Source: Dipteris shenzhenensis (taxonomy: Eukaryota > Polypodiophyta > Polypodiopsida > Gleicheniales). Taken from it: a stretch of 64,000 nt of DNA. Position 1 is the stretch's first letter, and every line of letters begins with the position of its first letter. The DNA lies in assembly GCA_047967505.1 (NCBI GenBank), contig CM106541.1; one strand, given 5' to 3'. Positions 56,101 to 64,000 of this stretch are shown piece after piece. Position numbers and translations under genes: made by a program. The notes under the pieces are model-generated. The model saw nothing but the letters and a program-made list of their open reading frames with translations. It did not search any database and was not told the origin of the DNA.

Positions 56101-59100
56101 TCATGGGGGTGTTCGGAGGGACCAGTTGCTCACTTGTCGGGATCATCATCAAGATTCTTCTTTATGTAGATGACGTGGCACTGTTGTCGTCCACACCTGA
56201 GGGGCTCCAGCGACAGCTGGATGCACTGCAGGCTTTTTGTTTATCCCATGATTTGGAGGTCAACTATGGCAAGACCAAGGTCATGATGTTTAACACCTCT
56301 CAAGCAAACATGCAACGGAAGCAGTTCACTTTCGGTGGGTCACTAGTTGAGATTGTATCCTCATACACTTACTTGGGGGTCATCTTCTCCGGCCCGATTT
56401 TCATGATGAGACCAGCGATGCAGGCCACACTGAGTAGGGGATACGCCTCATTGGCTCGGCTAGAGAGACAATGCTTCCACTCCCACTTCCAAGACCCTCG
56501 GACCAAGGCTCTTCTCTTCGACTTCTTGGTCCGATCAGCCGGACACGGGTGGAGTGCGTGTAGATCCTCATGCTCTCACGGATGATTCGAGGAAAACCGT
56601 TTGTACCACATCACATCATTCAGGCCGAGTTTGATGCTTCTCCACTCCAGCTAGATGCAGCCTTTCAGACCATTACATATCTACACCAGGTTAGATCATA
56701 TGGGGACTGCACATCAGGGAGACAGAGGTTGCCATGGTTGGCTCTCGATTCCTCCATGAGGTTGGCAGCAGAGGGAGACGAGCGATGCTAGTATGCACGG
56801 ACTCACAGATGGTTTGTGAGACTAGGGTTTCACATCGATAGGATACCTCCTTTTCAGTATAGTTGAGATGCCCCTCCGGTACTCCCACCCACCATCCCAA
56901 TCGGGCCACACACCAACCCGGTCATTCAAGAGGATCTCCTGCAGCGACACACCTTTAGGACCTGGTTGGAGCCGAGGGAGCTTCCAGTGAAGCTGAGTTT
57001 CTACAGAGATTACCGTCTTCGTATTTCGGAGGAGGGATTCATCACACCACCGGGGTACATTGAGCTTCATATGCCTCACTCACTACGGATCTCCATCGGA
57101 CAGTTTCGGGTATCATCACACTGCCTCTGCATAGAGAGCGGCAGAGCAGAGGGGATTCCTAGAGAGCATCGCTTATGCATATTGTGTGACTGTCAGGAGG
57201 TTGAGTCGGAGGAGCATTTTATTTTCAGGTGCCGAGTGTACTACGAGATTTGAGGTCGCTACCACTGCTTCTTCAGAGACGGCTCCGGGCTCCTTTCCAG
57301 ATTCCTCGCCTACCCAGATCAAAGATGCCTCAAGGCCTTCATTCACAAGGAGGTCCGACACAAAGAGTACTTACTCAGGCGACGGGGCTTGGCCACATCA
57401 TCAGACACCTCTTAGAGCAGGATCACAGAGTTCTTCCCATCGAGTGACATTGATCGTCCAGTCTCTAGCCGCAGACGTGACAGAGACCCCGACCCGACGA
57501 TCGCAACACGACACACGAGACATCGAGGGGACACACAGATCGCTCTAGGGGACCTCCCGTCGTTTAGACCCGGGATACATCCCACAGGAGTCACGGTGGC
57601 TCTAGTCTTGCGTTGAGCCTCGTCTCGGAGACCGAGATGCATGGCACCCCTTGACGGGCACCAGCGTCCCATCACCGGCTATGCACCAGCTAGGGTGACA
57701 TGACATACGGAGGATTCCGCTCCGCTCCAGTCTTTTTCTTTTCATTGTTACACTTAGATGTATTTGATTATGTATGATTAGACTTAGGATTCGGCACGGG
57801 TGATGATGCTCGTTTCACTAGCTCCACCCTTACTGTGATTTGTATCAGGTTTTCTTCCAGTCTCATAGACCCATCGGTCTTCCGAAGACACTAATAAAAT
57901 TTCTTTCTTTCTTTCTTTTTCTCCATACACACATGCCTGTGTGTGTATGTGATTTTTATTTTTATTTTAAATTTGTATGTGTCTATCTATCTACAACACA
58001 CACACACGCGTGCGCCGCACATATATGTACGTACATACGTATGTGTATTTCTAGATATACGTGTTTGTGTGTGTGTTTTGGGGGGGGGGCTAAATATCAC
58101 TTCTTTCGTGCCTCTCTACAACGATCATTTTATGATTGTCTGCATGCACAGTACATAGATTTTCAGCCTTCTTGTAGTATAATGATATCTTTTGATGTTT
58201 GTAATCTGGAATCCCTCTTTTTGGGACAGTTTTCTGTAATATAATGACAGATGGATTTCACTAAAAAAAAATTGTGTGTGTGTTGGGGGGGGACTAGGGG
58301 TTTCATAGAGCACTTTGGTCTTTCAAAGATGTAAAAGAAAAATCTTTGTTTGTTTCTCCCCTTTATTGGTTCTTCCCTCTTCCTCAAGTGTTTCATGAAA
58401 AGTCATTGATTTGTATGATTGGAAATATTCGGAGGGACCTATATTGGATCGAATATTTCAAGTGCTATTTTATTTTAAACTAGGCAGGAGTTTATTCAGG
58501 GGTACTAATGGGAGAATAAATGTTTTTTCCTTAAAAAAATGGGAGAAAAAATGTTGCTAAATCTGGTTTTTCTTCTCTACTTTTCAGTTTTCTATGTGCG
58601 CTTTTCTAAACTCTTTCTCTCTCCCCCCCCCCCGCCCACCCCATCTATTTTACGAGTGCTTGGGATGTTTGTCTATGATGTTTTTTTAAATGCTCAGTGT
58701 ACAATAAAGGCATTTCCATCTTGTTGCCAGGAATTGTTCAAATTGTAACAAGACATTAGCTGATGAAAAATTGAGATGCTTTGTTTGTTTGGAAGCTCTT
58801 TATAAGCAAGCCAGAGTCTGGCTGTGTTCTTACACACAATTTTCTTGAGCATTAAATATTCAAGCTTGTCAACATCCAGAAGTATGTCATGTTTTTTAGA
58901 AAGGTGCATGATGTTTCTTTCTTGTGCAGGAAATGTTTAGTACAAAAAGGGGAGGCAGTGGGTTTAACCCTGCTCTTACTGTCCTGTTGGTGGTGATCGG
59001 TGTCGTTCTACTTTTTGTAGTTGGCAACTATGCTTTATACATGTATGCCCAAAAGACCCTTCCTCCCAGAAAAAAGAAGCCAGTCTCCAAAAAGAAGCTT

Positions 59101-59145
59101 AAACGAGAAAAGCTCAAGCAGGGAATTGCACCAGCAGGAGAATAG
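41287..59145 (+). CDS. S1FA: S1FA family small nuclear DNA-binding protein
   Basis: The last exon, 58930-59145, is clear. It encodes [38 protein letters not shown], then [15 protein letters not shown] and a PAGE end before TAG, the hallmark of the plant-specific S1FA family. That family has a hydrophobic segment (residues 33-58 here) followed by a basic DNA-binding and nuclear-localisation tail. The exon opens after a CAG acceptor (58927-58929) in phase 0. I infer exon 1 as 41287-41340, [18 protein letters not shown], because it ends in phase 0 at CAG before GT. Its DPSVFD aligns with the PPSFDR region of other S1FA proteins as I remember them. The joined product would be 89 residues, normal for the family. 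The 17.6-kb intron contains Copia-F and LINE-D. The last exon is nearly certain; exon 1 is inferred, and its donor (GTGCTT) is weak. Confidence 0.7.
41761..41925 (+). other. Candidate exon, family not recognised
   Basis: A clean acceptor TTTTGCAG precedes an open frame reading [20 protein letters not shown] and continuing through [17 protein letters not shown] and [11 protein letters not shown] lies at 41926. The residue composition looks like real coding, but I recognise no family. It could be an alternative second exon of the gene starting at 41287 or chance. Confidence 0.3.
41926..44426. other. S1FA intron, promoter-like segment, no gene recognised
   Basis: Between about 43540 and 43605 the sequence is rich in GGTCGGTTGG-like words. 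At 43614 there is CCAATTGG and at 43639 TATAAAAGG, followed by a short GGCCCC/GGGG inverted repeat. This looks like an orphan promoter, perhaps of a lost LTR. No coding sequence follows that I can assign. Confidence 0.35.
44427..44473. repeat. Third copy of dispersed 45-bp repeat
   Basis: AAATTCGTAAGATTGGATAT, then ATTCTAGTCGTATGAAGGTATAT, matches the pair at 13036-13302 with a few differences. Confidence 0.65.
44640..44775. repeat. G-rich tandem duplication, about 65 bp unit
   Basis: Two copies share AAGGGGGC, TAAAG, AAGGCAGGTGCTAAAGGGGG (second copy AAGGCAAGTACTAAAGGGGG) and AGGGGGAA. They are followed by AGGGACCAT-like sequence. Confidence 0.75.
44806..44880 (+). mobile_element. tRNA-derived SINE head or tRNA pseudogene
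   Basis: An A box TAGCTTAGTGG (44813-44823) and a perfect B box GGTTCGAATCC (44854-44864) are 30 bases apart, as in RNA polymerase III type-2 promoters. The T-arm stem GTGGG/CCTAC pairs, but the acceptor stem and D stem are mismatched, so it is not a working tRNA. An AT-rich stretch follows. It may be the head of a SINE. Confidence 0.6.
45250..45450 (+). repeat. Copia-F 5' LTR (201 bp)
   Basis: Starts TGTTGGGGTAAAGGC and ends TACCTTTCA. It contains the inverted repeat CTATGACTGTCTTAAGACAGTCATAG, a perfect 26-base palindrome (about 45295-45320). A CT-rich end follows. It shares its first 15 bases with the LTR at 54832. Confidence 0.96.
45453..45464 (+). promoter_or_regulatory. Copia-F primer-binding site
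   Basis: TGGTATCAGAGC, two bases after the 5' LTR, complementary to the initiator tRNA-Met 3' end. It is identical to the site in Copia-A. Confidence 0.92.
45490..45910 (+). repeat. GTACGG/CCGTAC cluster in Copia-F leader
   Basis: At least six TACGG and about nine CCGTA words occur in two blocks (45497-45565 and 45785-45905), several as full CCGTACGG palindromes. GC-rich GGGCACGGGAGC words lie between them. Position relative to the primer-binding site matches Copia-A and Copia-B. GGGCTTTTGCCC words follow at about 46228 and 46599. Confidence 0.82.
47134..47890 (+). pseudogene. Copia-F gag, frameshifted near its end
   Basis: Starts at the ATG at 47134 ([18 protein letters not shown]) after a long leader. 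The main frame includes [39 protein letters not shown] and [19 protein letters not shown], typical UBN2-type copia gag. The frame is lost between about 47700 and 47840. It resumes at a CCHC zinc knuckle [14 protein letters not shown] (47845-47886), so at least two small indels break it. Confidence 0.88.
47872..48921 (+). pseudogene. Copia-F protease and integrase N-terminal half
   Basis: The frame carries the protease site [17 protein letters not shown] and the pre-integrase motif [17 protein letters not shown] with CDHCIFGKH. The start of the integrase core follows: [28 protein letters not shown] and [11 protein letters not shown]. It ends at a TAG (48919-48921) where related elements continue in the same frame. 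Reading through that stop resumes integrase in frame, so the stop is a single C-to-T change from a CAG glutamine codon. Confidence 0.88.
48922..50532 (+). pseudogene. Copia-F integrase C-terminus and reverse transcriptase
   Basis: It begins with [19 protein letters not shown], which carries the third catalytic residue of integrase. The [17 protein letters not shown] and [17 protein letters not shown] motifs and a proline/glutamine-rich spacer follow. RT shows [58 protein letters not shown] and the catalytic [12 protein letters not shown] one-base deletion near 50470 shifts the frame before the RNase H connection. Confidence 0.9.
50487..51245 (+). pseudogene. Copia-F RT C-terminus and RNase H
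   Basis: The frame of about 252 codons has [93 protein letters not shown] and [11 protein letters not shown]. RNase H catalytic acids are present. It ends at TGA (51243-51245), 88 bases before the polypurine tract. Confidence 0.9.
51334..51343 (+). promoter_or_regulatory. Copia-F polypurine tract
   Basis: AGGTGGGAGG lies one base before the TG of the 3' LTR. Confidence 0.85.
51345..51545 (+). repeat. Copia-F 3' LTR (201 bp)
   Basis: Identical to the 5' LTR except for two transitions (CTTAATAA versus CCTAATAA; GAGTCC versus GAGCCC). It is followed by the TATCA target duplication. Confidence 0.96.
51551..53136. other. S1FA intron, no gene recognised
   Basis: A run of 13 C lies at 52131-52143. 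AT-rich sequence with short frames only. A weak primer-binding-site-like word occurs near 53028 on the minus strand. Confidence 0.4.
53137..53168. repeat. (TC)16 microsatellite
   Basis: Uninterrupted TC dinucleotide repeat. Confidence 0.97.
53195..53640. repeat. C-rich minisatellite (CGCTCAGCCCCCCGCTACCC-like unit)
   Basis: Some 25 degenerate copies of units such as CGCTACCCCCCCGCTCAGCC, about 18-20 bases with internal variants CAACACCCCCTCGCTCAACTC. Both forward frames are open across it and would encode proline/serine-rich peptide, but this follows from composition and is not evidence of a gene. The plus strand could form i-motifs, and the minus strand G-quadruplexes. Confidence 0.9.
53641..53745. 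repeat. Tandem 36-bp unit, three copies
   Basis: CCGCCGCTTGCAGCTCCGACC followed by TCGCTCAGCTCTC is repeated at about 53641, 53677 and 53713 (third copy diverged). It is continuous with the C-rich array. Confidence 0.8.
53895..55393 (+). pseudogene. LINE-D ORF1 (gag-like), stops and LTR insertion
   Basis: A proline/serine-rich N-terminal half (to about 54350) is followed by a helical region ([38 protein letters not shown]). An RNA-binding-type segment [10 protein letters not shown] and [15 protein letters not shown] comes next, as in LINE ORF1 proteins. Two in-frame TAG stops (54438-54440 and 54444-54446) stand in a repeated YTQEQ-like context and look like CAG-to-TAG changes. An LTR pair is inserted at 54832. 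If the insertion and one target duplication are ignored, the frame continues directly into [20 protein letters not shown], which shows the insertion hit an intact reading frame. Confidence 0.8.
54832..55226 (+). mobile_element. Fused LTR pair (about 205-bp LTR) without internal region
   Basis: It starts TGTTGGGGTAAAGGC like the Copia-F LTR, ends TTCCACA, and is flanked by the 5-bp duplication GCATA (54827-54831 and 55227-55231). Inside, two 190-bp copies (54841-55030, 55031-55220) differ at five positions. A single LTR would be about 205 bp. The structure fits a 5' LTR joined to a 3' LTR with loss of all internal sequence, or a solo LTR later duplicated. Each copy has a TATATAAAAG box and a (GT)n stretch. 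Confidence 0.88.
55475..57250 (+). pseudogene. LINE-D ORF2: reverse transcriptase and C-terminal zinc motif
   Basis: Motifs in order are [57 protein letters not shown] (motif A), [19 protein letters not shown] (B), [12 protein letters not shown] (C) and [14 protein letters not shown] (D). The frame shifts by one base near 55980 between A and B. After about 56585 the frame is broken. [19 protein letters not shown] at 57172-57231 is the C-terminal C-x2-C/H-x4-C motif seen in LINEs with a [17 protein letters not shown] tail. This places it in a LINE clade different from L1-like LINE-C and LINE-E. Confidence 0.85.
57926..58929. other. S1FA intron 3' part: microsatellites, no gene
   Basis: Low-complexity stretches only: GT/CA and ACGT-rich words at 57930-58075, a G-run at 58080-58089, a second G-run at 58286-58292 and a C-rich run at 58622-58640. 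The intron ends at CAG 58927-58929 after a T-rich stretch. Confidence 0.6.
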
Positions 59146-60544
59146 GATATTTTGACTCAATGAAACCACATTTTTGTTCGCTTGTAGGCTTTACCTTCTC
59201 TGCCAATGGTTGGTTGTTTCTTTTTCCTTGGAAGTTAGGAGGGACCTGAGGTCTGGCTTCCAGTAATGTATTATGGTTGCTCATGGCATCTGACAGTTAA
59301 AACCATTTTCAATTGTCTGAATAGTCACGGCAATACATGAGAGAGAAATATATGAATATATGAAGATAAGTTGGCTCGAATTTTGAGACATAGTACATGC
59401 ATCGAGTATTAAGTAGCAGTGTAGTTTTTAGTTTTAGGGAGTCTGGTTACACTGGCCATGTCAAATAGTGTGATTTGAGGATAGTTTTGAGTACCGATTT
59501 CAATCTGTTAAGTATATTTCTTCCCTGTTCATGATTGGGAGTGCTGAAGATGTATGGAGCAGAATTTTTTAAGAAACCAAAAACCGTAATTGGTCTTGGT
59601 TGAGGAATGCTTTGTGTGTGCAATTGCCAAGCCCATCATGTGCCCTTTATCACTTAACATAACATATTTAGTTAGCATTGGTGTCACCGGGCTGGTTTTG
59701 ATGAAACTGGAGCAGATTTTTCCCAGATGTGGATCATTGCAAGCTTGTTGCTCATGCAGGATAAAATATGCTTGTGCTGAAGCTTTTATTTACATGCTAT
59801 CCTCTAGGATTCAGCACATTTTTGCTTCATTTGAGTCGATGGAATTAATTAGGTGCGTAACTGACTTGATGTAACAAATCTATGGTTCTATCTCAGTTTC
59901 AAATTCTTAGAGGTGGTTTTCAACAGATGCAATTAAGAATCGGTGTCAGTTTTTAAAACATATTTGTAAGCTCATGGGGACTTGGCAGGAGGAATCAAGG
60001 CTACAGAGGAACAATATATGCATAACTCTTGTTGAACTCTTTGCAAGTTGTGCACCATCTCATTGGTTTGATTTATTGAGAAAGACTTGTGGGCAGGTTA
60101 GAAATGATTGATCCTCCATCTCAAAAAAATGTACCATCAGATTGGATTGGGAGCTAAAATTTATTGCAAGATTCCAGTCGTCAATTTTCAAGTTTTTTTT
60201 CCAAAACGTTCTCATTTCTGTTTTTTCTGTAGAATATTTTTTGTTTCAAAGGGTGCCAATGAGTAGAAGATCCATATGTACAAAAGAAATACTCATTTTC
60301 TGCTTTGTTTCTTCCTTATGCTATCAAATTTTTTGTTGTTTGGGTTGCTTAGTAAGCCCTGGGCTTATGCAAGAGATTTTGAAGTCTTTTGAAACCTAGA
60401 TGGCAGCTTATGCTTGGGTACTAATGAGTTACTAAGTTTTCTAAAAAATAATTTTGCTCATTTACTCATAGTTTTGTCTAAAGTTGCTTACAAACTCCCT
60501 TTTTTTCTTTTGCTTTCCAAGCAGTGCTCTATGTCGTTTTTATG
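59146..60544. other. S1FA 3' UTR and spacer, no gene recognised
   Basis: The first few hundred bases are presumably 3' UTR. No unambiguous polyadenylation site was fixed. T-rich short frames elsewhere match nothing I know. Confidence 0.45.
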
Positions 60545-62390
60545 AAAGTGTCCCATTTTTCTAATTGAAGTTCACACTCTCCTCATTTTCCAAGGACAAA
60601 GCCAACATATCATCTACAAACAATTGAGGTCACATCTCGTTCGCCAAAGGCAGCCTCACTCTTCAATCTTACCCACAACCACCCCTTTTTTTGTCATACA
60701 CACACATGGAATAGTGCAAATAGCAAATAACAGAGGAGCCAATGGACATCCCTGTCTCACAGAGCTCCTAACTTCAAACCTGCCAACCACCCCCCCAATT
60801 CAAACAGAGAATTGCAGCTGCATTCTTAAACGAGGCACCCACCATGCTATAGAACCCTAATCCAAACCCTAGCTTATCCAAGACAGCCAATATAAAGTCC
60901 CACCTAACCCGATCAAAACCAAATCCTAGAAATGGGCATCTCTGCCAGACGTAGCCACAAAATCTAGAGAACCTGAGACATTTAAGATATTTTCAAAAAT
61001 GTCTCTAGCCTCAACAAACCCGTTTTGCTCTCGATCCACCACCCTAGCTCAATGCCAATGCCTTAGCCATTATCTTGAAACAGTCCCTAACCTTCAGCCT
61101 GTTTTCGCCTCTTTGGGAGCAATTCCATTAAGCCCACATTCACATCTCACATTCACATCTTCTAATAATACTCCTCTCTACATAGCCCAATTCACCATCA
61201 CCACATAATCCCTCTTAATTACACTCCAAAAAGCCGCCAGTCAAACCATTAGGTCCTAGAGACTTATCAGCTTCCAGCCTATCTAAGGCCTCCCAGAGCT
61301 CCTGTTCGGAAAATGGCTATTCCAGCCCTGCCCTTTGGCAAGTCTCTCTGATCAATTTCACCTAATACCTCCTACATCTGAGCCATGCACTCATCTTGAA
61401 CACCTTCTGAACCCACAATAATAAACAACTCCTTTCTAAAGACATTAGCTACGCGCCAAAATTTAGAAACCATATACCTTGCTTATCCATCTCCTCAATT
61501 ATCTCCTAGAAGAAAAGCTTAGTAGGGAAATCCCCCAAAGACAACCACAAAACCTTGCTCTTCAACCTCACAACCTCAACGCATTCTAGGTCTTCATTTC
61601 TCTGTGCATCCTCCACTTCAACCAGCAGCGTGGACAAGAAAGGGTCAATAGAGTCCAGCATCAGAGCATTCTTCGACTTTACCCTACAATCCACCAGCAG
61701 ATCATTGAGATTAAGCTTCTCTTCCCTAAAACTGTGATCCCAATCTTTGGCCACTTTAACTACCTCTCAAATGGCTTTATCCCATCTCTCACACGGATGA
61801 TGCACCCCTATTGACGTCCTTACCCAGGCCCTCTCAGCTCCTCACAAAACTCTGCCCTCCTCAAGAGCCTTTTATCAAACTAAATTGGGAATGTCATAGG
61901 ATCTCCCAAATTTTCCTAGTATGGAAAATGTCTATCCAAGCTTGTACATGATCAGACAACCCCGATCATATCAGAATTCTTCTACCAATGGGAGCAGTAA
62001 GCCACAATCCTATTAATACAGCTGGCATGAAATTCTAACCCCTTGTGCCTATTATTCCAAGTGAATGTCCCTAGCCCATCCGGATCAATCTCAAAACAAT
62101 CTACCAACCCCTTCTCTAAACATAAGCTCTCCCAAGCCTCCAACTCACCCGCCAAAATCCCCCTCTAGAGTGTAACCGATCCTCACTACTTTCCATCATG
62201 TTCCAGTCCCCCCCCCCAAAGATCTACATACTACCAGACTTCTCATTCAACTCCACCTAGCACTCCTCTCTATCCCTAACTTCATTCGAAGCATATACAC
62301 AAGCCACATTGAACTTAATACAAACCTTGATCCCTTAAAGGAAAATATCCAGTGACCCTTCCGAAGTCATGCTACCTCAACATAAGTGTA
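60545..62390 (-). mobile_element. LINE-E: L1-type LINE, endonuclease to RT
   Basis: On the minus strand endonuclease remains are DWNMMESSEDRLHSR (about 62210) and LGTFTWNNRHKGLEFH (about 62060). The linker VVRLKSKVLWLSLGDFPTKL lies at 61590-61506. RT has PGPNGLTGG (about 61240), FDRVRWDFILAVLDKLGFG (about 60930-60870), RQGCPLAPLLFAIC (about 60760) and the catalytic FVDDMLALS at about 60630. All are L1-type ORF2 motifs in the correct order. Stops and frameshifts are frequent. No 3' tail was seen. Confidence 0.8.
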
Positions 62391-62399
62391 ACAGCCCAC

Positions 62400-64000
62400 G
62401 CACATCCAGGGATTATGGGAACTCATCCCTAAAACAATTAGAGAATTCCTCTGCTATTTGATCAGCCAACTTGGCCATATCTCCATTTTGGGTAACATCA
62501 GTGCTAGCCGAAGGACCATCAATCGGCTCTACCGATGCTATACAAAGAAACAAAAACTCTTCTTGAGCTTTTCGAACTTCCATTATGAAAACCAACTATC
62601 CTTGAGGTATATCTTTTTCACCTCGTAAGACATGCAACACATCATTCATCTTGAACTGAGAAATGTGCTTTTTCCAATCTATGGTTGGATTCTACCTAGA
62701 ATGCGAAGCCTTACCTGGGGCTATATCTGTGTGAGCAAGCTTTGTCATTTCAAAATCCAGCTTCTCTGCATTGTCATAAAGTCGAAATTCCAACTGGGTA
62801 ACCCTTTGGTCCCATATTCCACTTGAACTTCCATCTACCATTCTGACTGTATGCATAGTCAGATGGGCTAGTCTTTAATTTCATCCTCTTTACAAGCTTG
62901 GAGTTAATTACATTGTGCGTTGATGTTGAGTCAAACAACACAATGACGTCATGATTGGCTACTTGCCCTTCATCTTAATTAACTCCGCATCATTAAAGGA
63001 TGTATACCCCATTGCTGCAGGCTTTGATAAGATATTATCAAGTGCACTGTTTACTAGCTTAGCAACAGACACACATAACAAAACAAGTACTGACCTTTGA
63101 GAAGATCCTGCTATAGCTGAATCTACATTTGTTCTACTCTAGGACTTTCCTCCATTTCCACGTCGCATTCTGAGATCACCATCTCAGCCATCCGACAATC
63201 CTTGTTTTGTGGACAATCTTTCCATTGATGAGGCTGAGACATCCAAAACACAAGCCTTCTCTCCTCCCTTTTTCTCTTTGCTTTGGGTTCAAAGAAGAAT
63301 TCTACCAAGCCCGGGCTACCATTGGTGTTACTTTTCTTTTCACTCCAATGGTGGTACTTGGTTTAGAAGGAGTCTCAACTGGCTTTGCCTACTTGGCTTG
63401 GCCACTAGGCTATGAGGCACTCCCTTTGCTAATCCACTTCTTCTTAAACCTACTCATATCAAGTCCCAACCTGCACAAACCCACTTGGTATGTTCCCTTT
63501 GGAAGCCTCATAATTCACGGCTATGGCGATTGCTTCATCTAGCGTGTTCGCATACTTAGCCCGAACTTCCATTTTGATCTGGTCATTCAATCCAAAGATC
63601 TTTTACCTAGACTAATTAAGGTAGAGGTTCATAAACTTTCATTACACTTGCTGTGAACTTATCAGTGTATTCTGCCATTAATAAATTTGTCTGACAAAGG
63701 TTTCGACACAGATCCCAAGCTCGGGATGCTTCGTCAAGAGGTAAGAAGTGTTTTCTAAATTCTTTTTAAAACCCCTCCCAAGTAGTGGATGCCACTCCAT
63801 CTTTCTGTTGTTTTATTTACCATCTATCCACTCCCTCATTAAACATGTGGGTGGCCTTGCGGATTTTCTTGATATCATTCCTGATTTCACAAATGGCAAA
63901 GGCCTCATCCCATTTGTGTAACCAAGTCTCTATGATATCGGAACTATGCTCAGACATCCAACCAAAATACTTTTCTGGTCTATAATTGGCAATATTAGGC
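62400..64000 (-). mobile_element. Gypsy-B: gag and protease of a Ty3/gypsy relic
   Basis: From the window end leftward on the minus strand, gag (MAEYTDKFTASVMKVYEP, LPLDEASRAWDLCRNLCQ region) runs at about 64000-63500. A degenerate zinc knuckle QPHQWKDCPQNKDC follows at about 63260-63210. Protease has VIVLFDSTSTHNVINS at about 62960-62905, and NPTIDWKKHISQFK, a motif that follows gypsy protease, lies at about 62690-62645. EEFSNCFRDEFP, which precedes RT, is at about 62448-62413. RT itself is absent because the sequence changes to LINE-E at about 62395. The start of gag and the 5' LTR are outside the window. Confidence 0.72.

Larger units (their letters stand above)
53860..57925 (+). mobile_element. 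LINE-D: LINE with ORF1, RT and TTTC tail
   Basis: ORF1 (53895-55393, interrupted), a partial ORF2 with RT (about 55475-56585), a CCHC-like motif (57172-57231) and a 3' end with AATAAA then (TTTC)n (57892-57925). The endonuclease and the start of ORF2 are missing between about 55400 and 55470. It lies in the S1FA intron in the gene's orientation. Its 3' end matches LINE-B. The 5' edge is only estimated. Confidence 0.85.

Overview
This window is nuclear DNA from a land plant with a large, repeat-rich genome. Two split genes of plant type support this: a C-terminal PrmA-like methyltransferase and an S1FA gene, the latter a plant-specific family. Around them lie many Ty1/copia retrotransposons, LINE relics and some Ty3/gypsy remains. 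Very long introns packed with transposons would suit a fern or a gymnosperm, but the sequence does not settle the lineage. Nothing looks bacterial, organellar or viral, and there is no CRISPR array or rRNA gene.

Layout. 1-4.67 kb: Copia-A (minus strand), cut by the window edge, with its 5' LTR abutting the protease region of a second element. 4.67-7.37 kb: 5' half of Copia-B (minus). 7.37-9.8 kb: a possible further LTR and an RT-less LINE (LINE-A, minus). 10.0-10.3 kb: a weak relic of an uncharacterised protein family. 11.92-18.95 kb: last three recognised exons of the PrmA-like gene (plus). Its 6.4-kb intron holds a decayed copia (Copia-C) and a 5'-truncated LINE (LINE-B), both on the opposite strand. 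19-30 kb: mostly decayed non-coding DNA with a 712-bp foldback element, tandem repeats, a copia RNase H relic (Copia-D) and a gypsy gag relic (Gypsy-A). 30.0-35.4 kb: old copia (Copia-E, minus) whose 5' LTR breaks off in a minisatellite. 36.9-38.8 kb: LINE-C relic (minus).

41.29-59.15 kb: an inferred S1FA gene (plus), with a short first exon and a last exon 17.6 kb away. The intron carries a full-length young copia (Copia-F, 201-bp LTRs, target duplication TATCA), a tRNA-derived SINE-like sequence, a C-rich minisatellite and LINE-D. LINE-D ORF1 is interrupted by a fused pair of about 205-bp LTRs with target duplication GCATA. 60.5-64 kb: LINE-E (minus) and the gag-protease part of Gypsy-B (minus).

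Most notable pattern: Copia-A, Copia-B and Copia-F all have unusually long leaders (1.1-1.7 kb) between primer-binding site and gag. All three leaders contain clusters of a GTACGG/CCGTAC palindromic word and repeats of GGGCTTTTG. Copia-E has a 58-base leader and lacks both. No protein feature explains these motifs, so they are candidate structural RNA signals of this copia lineage.
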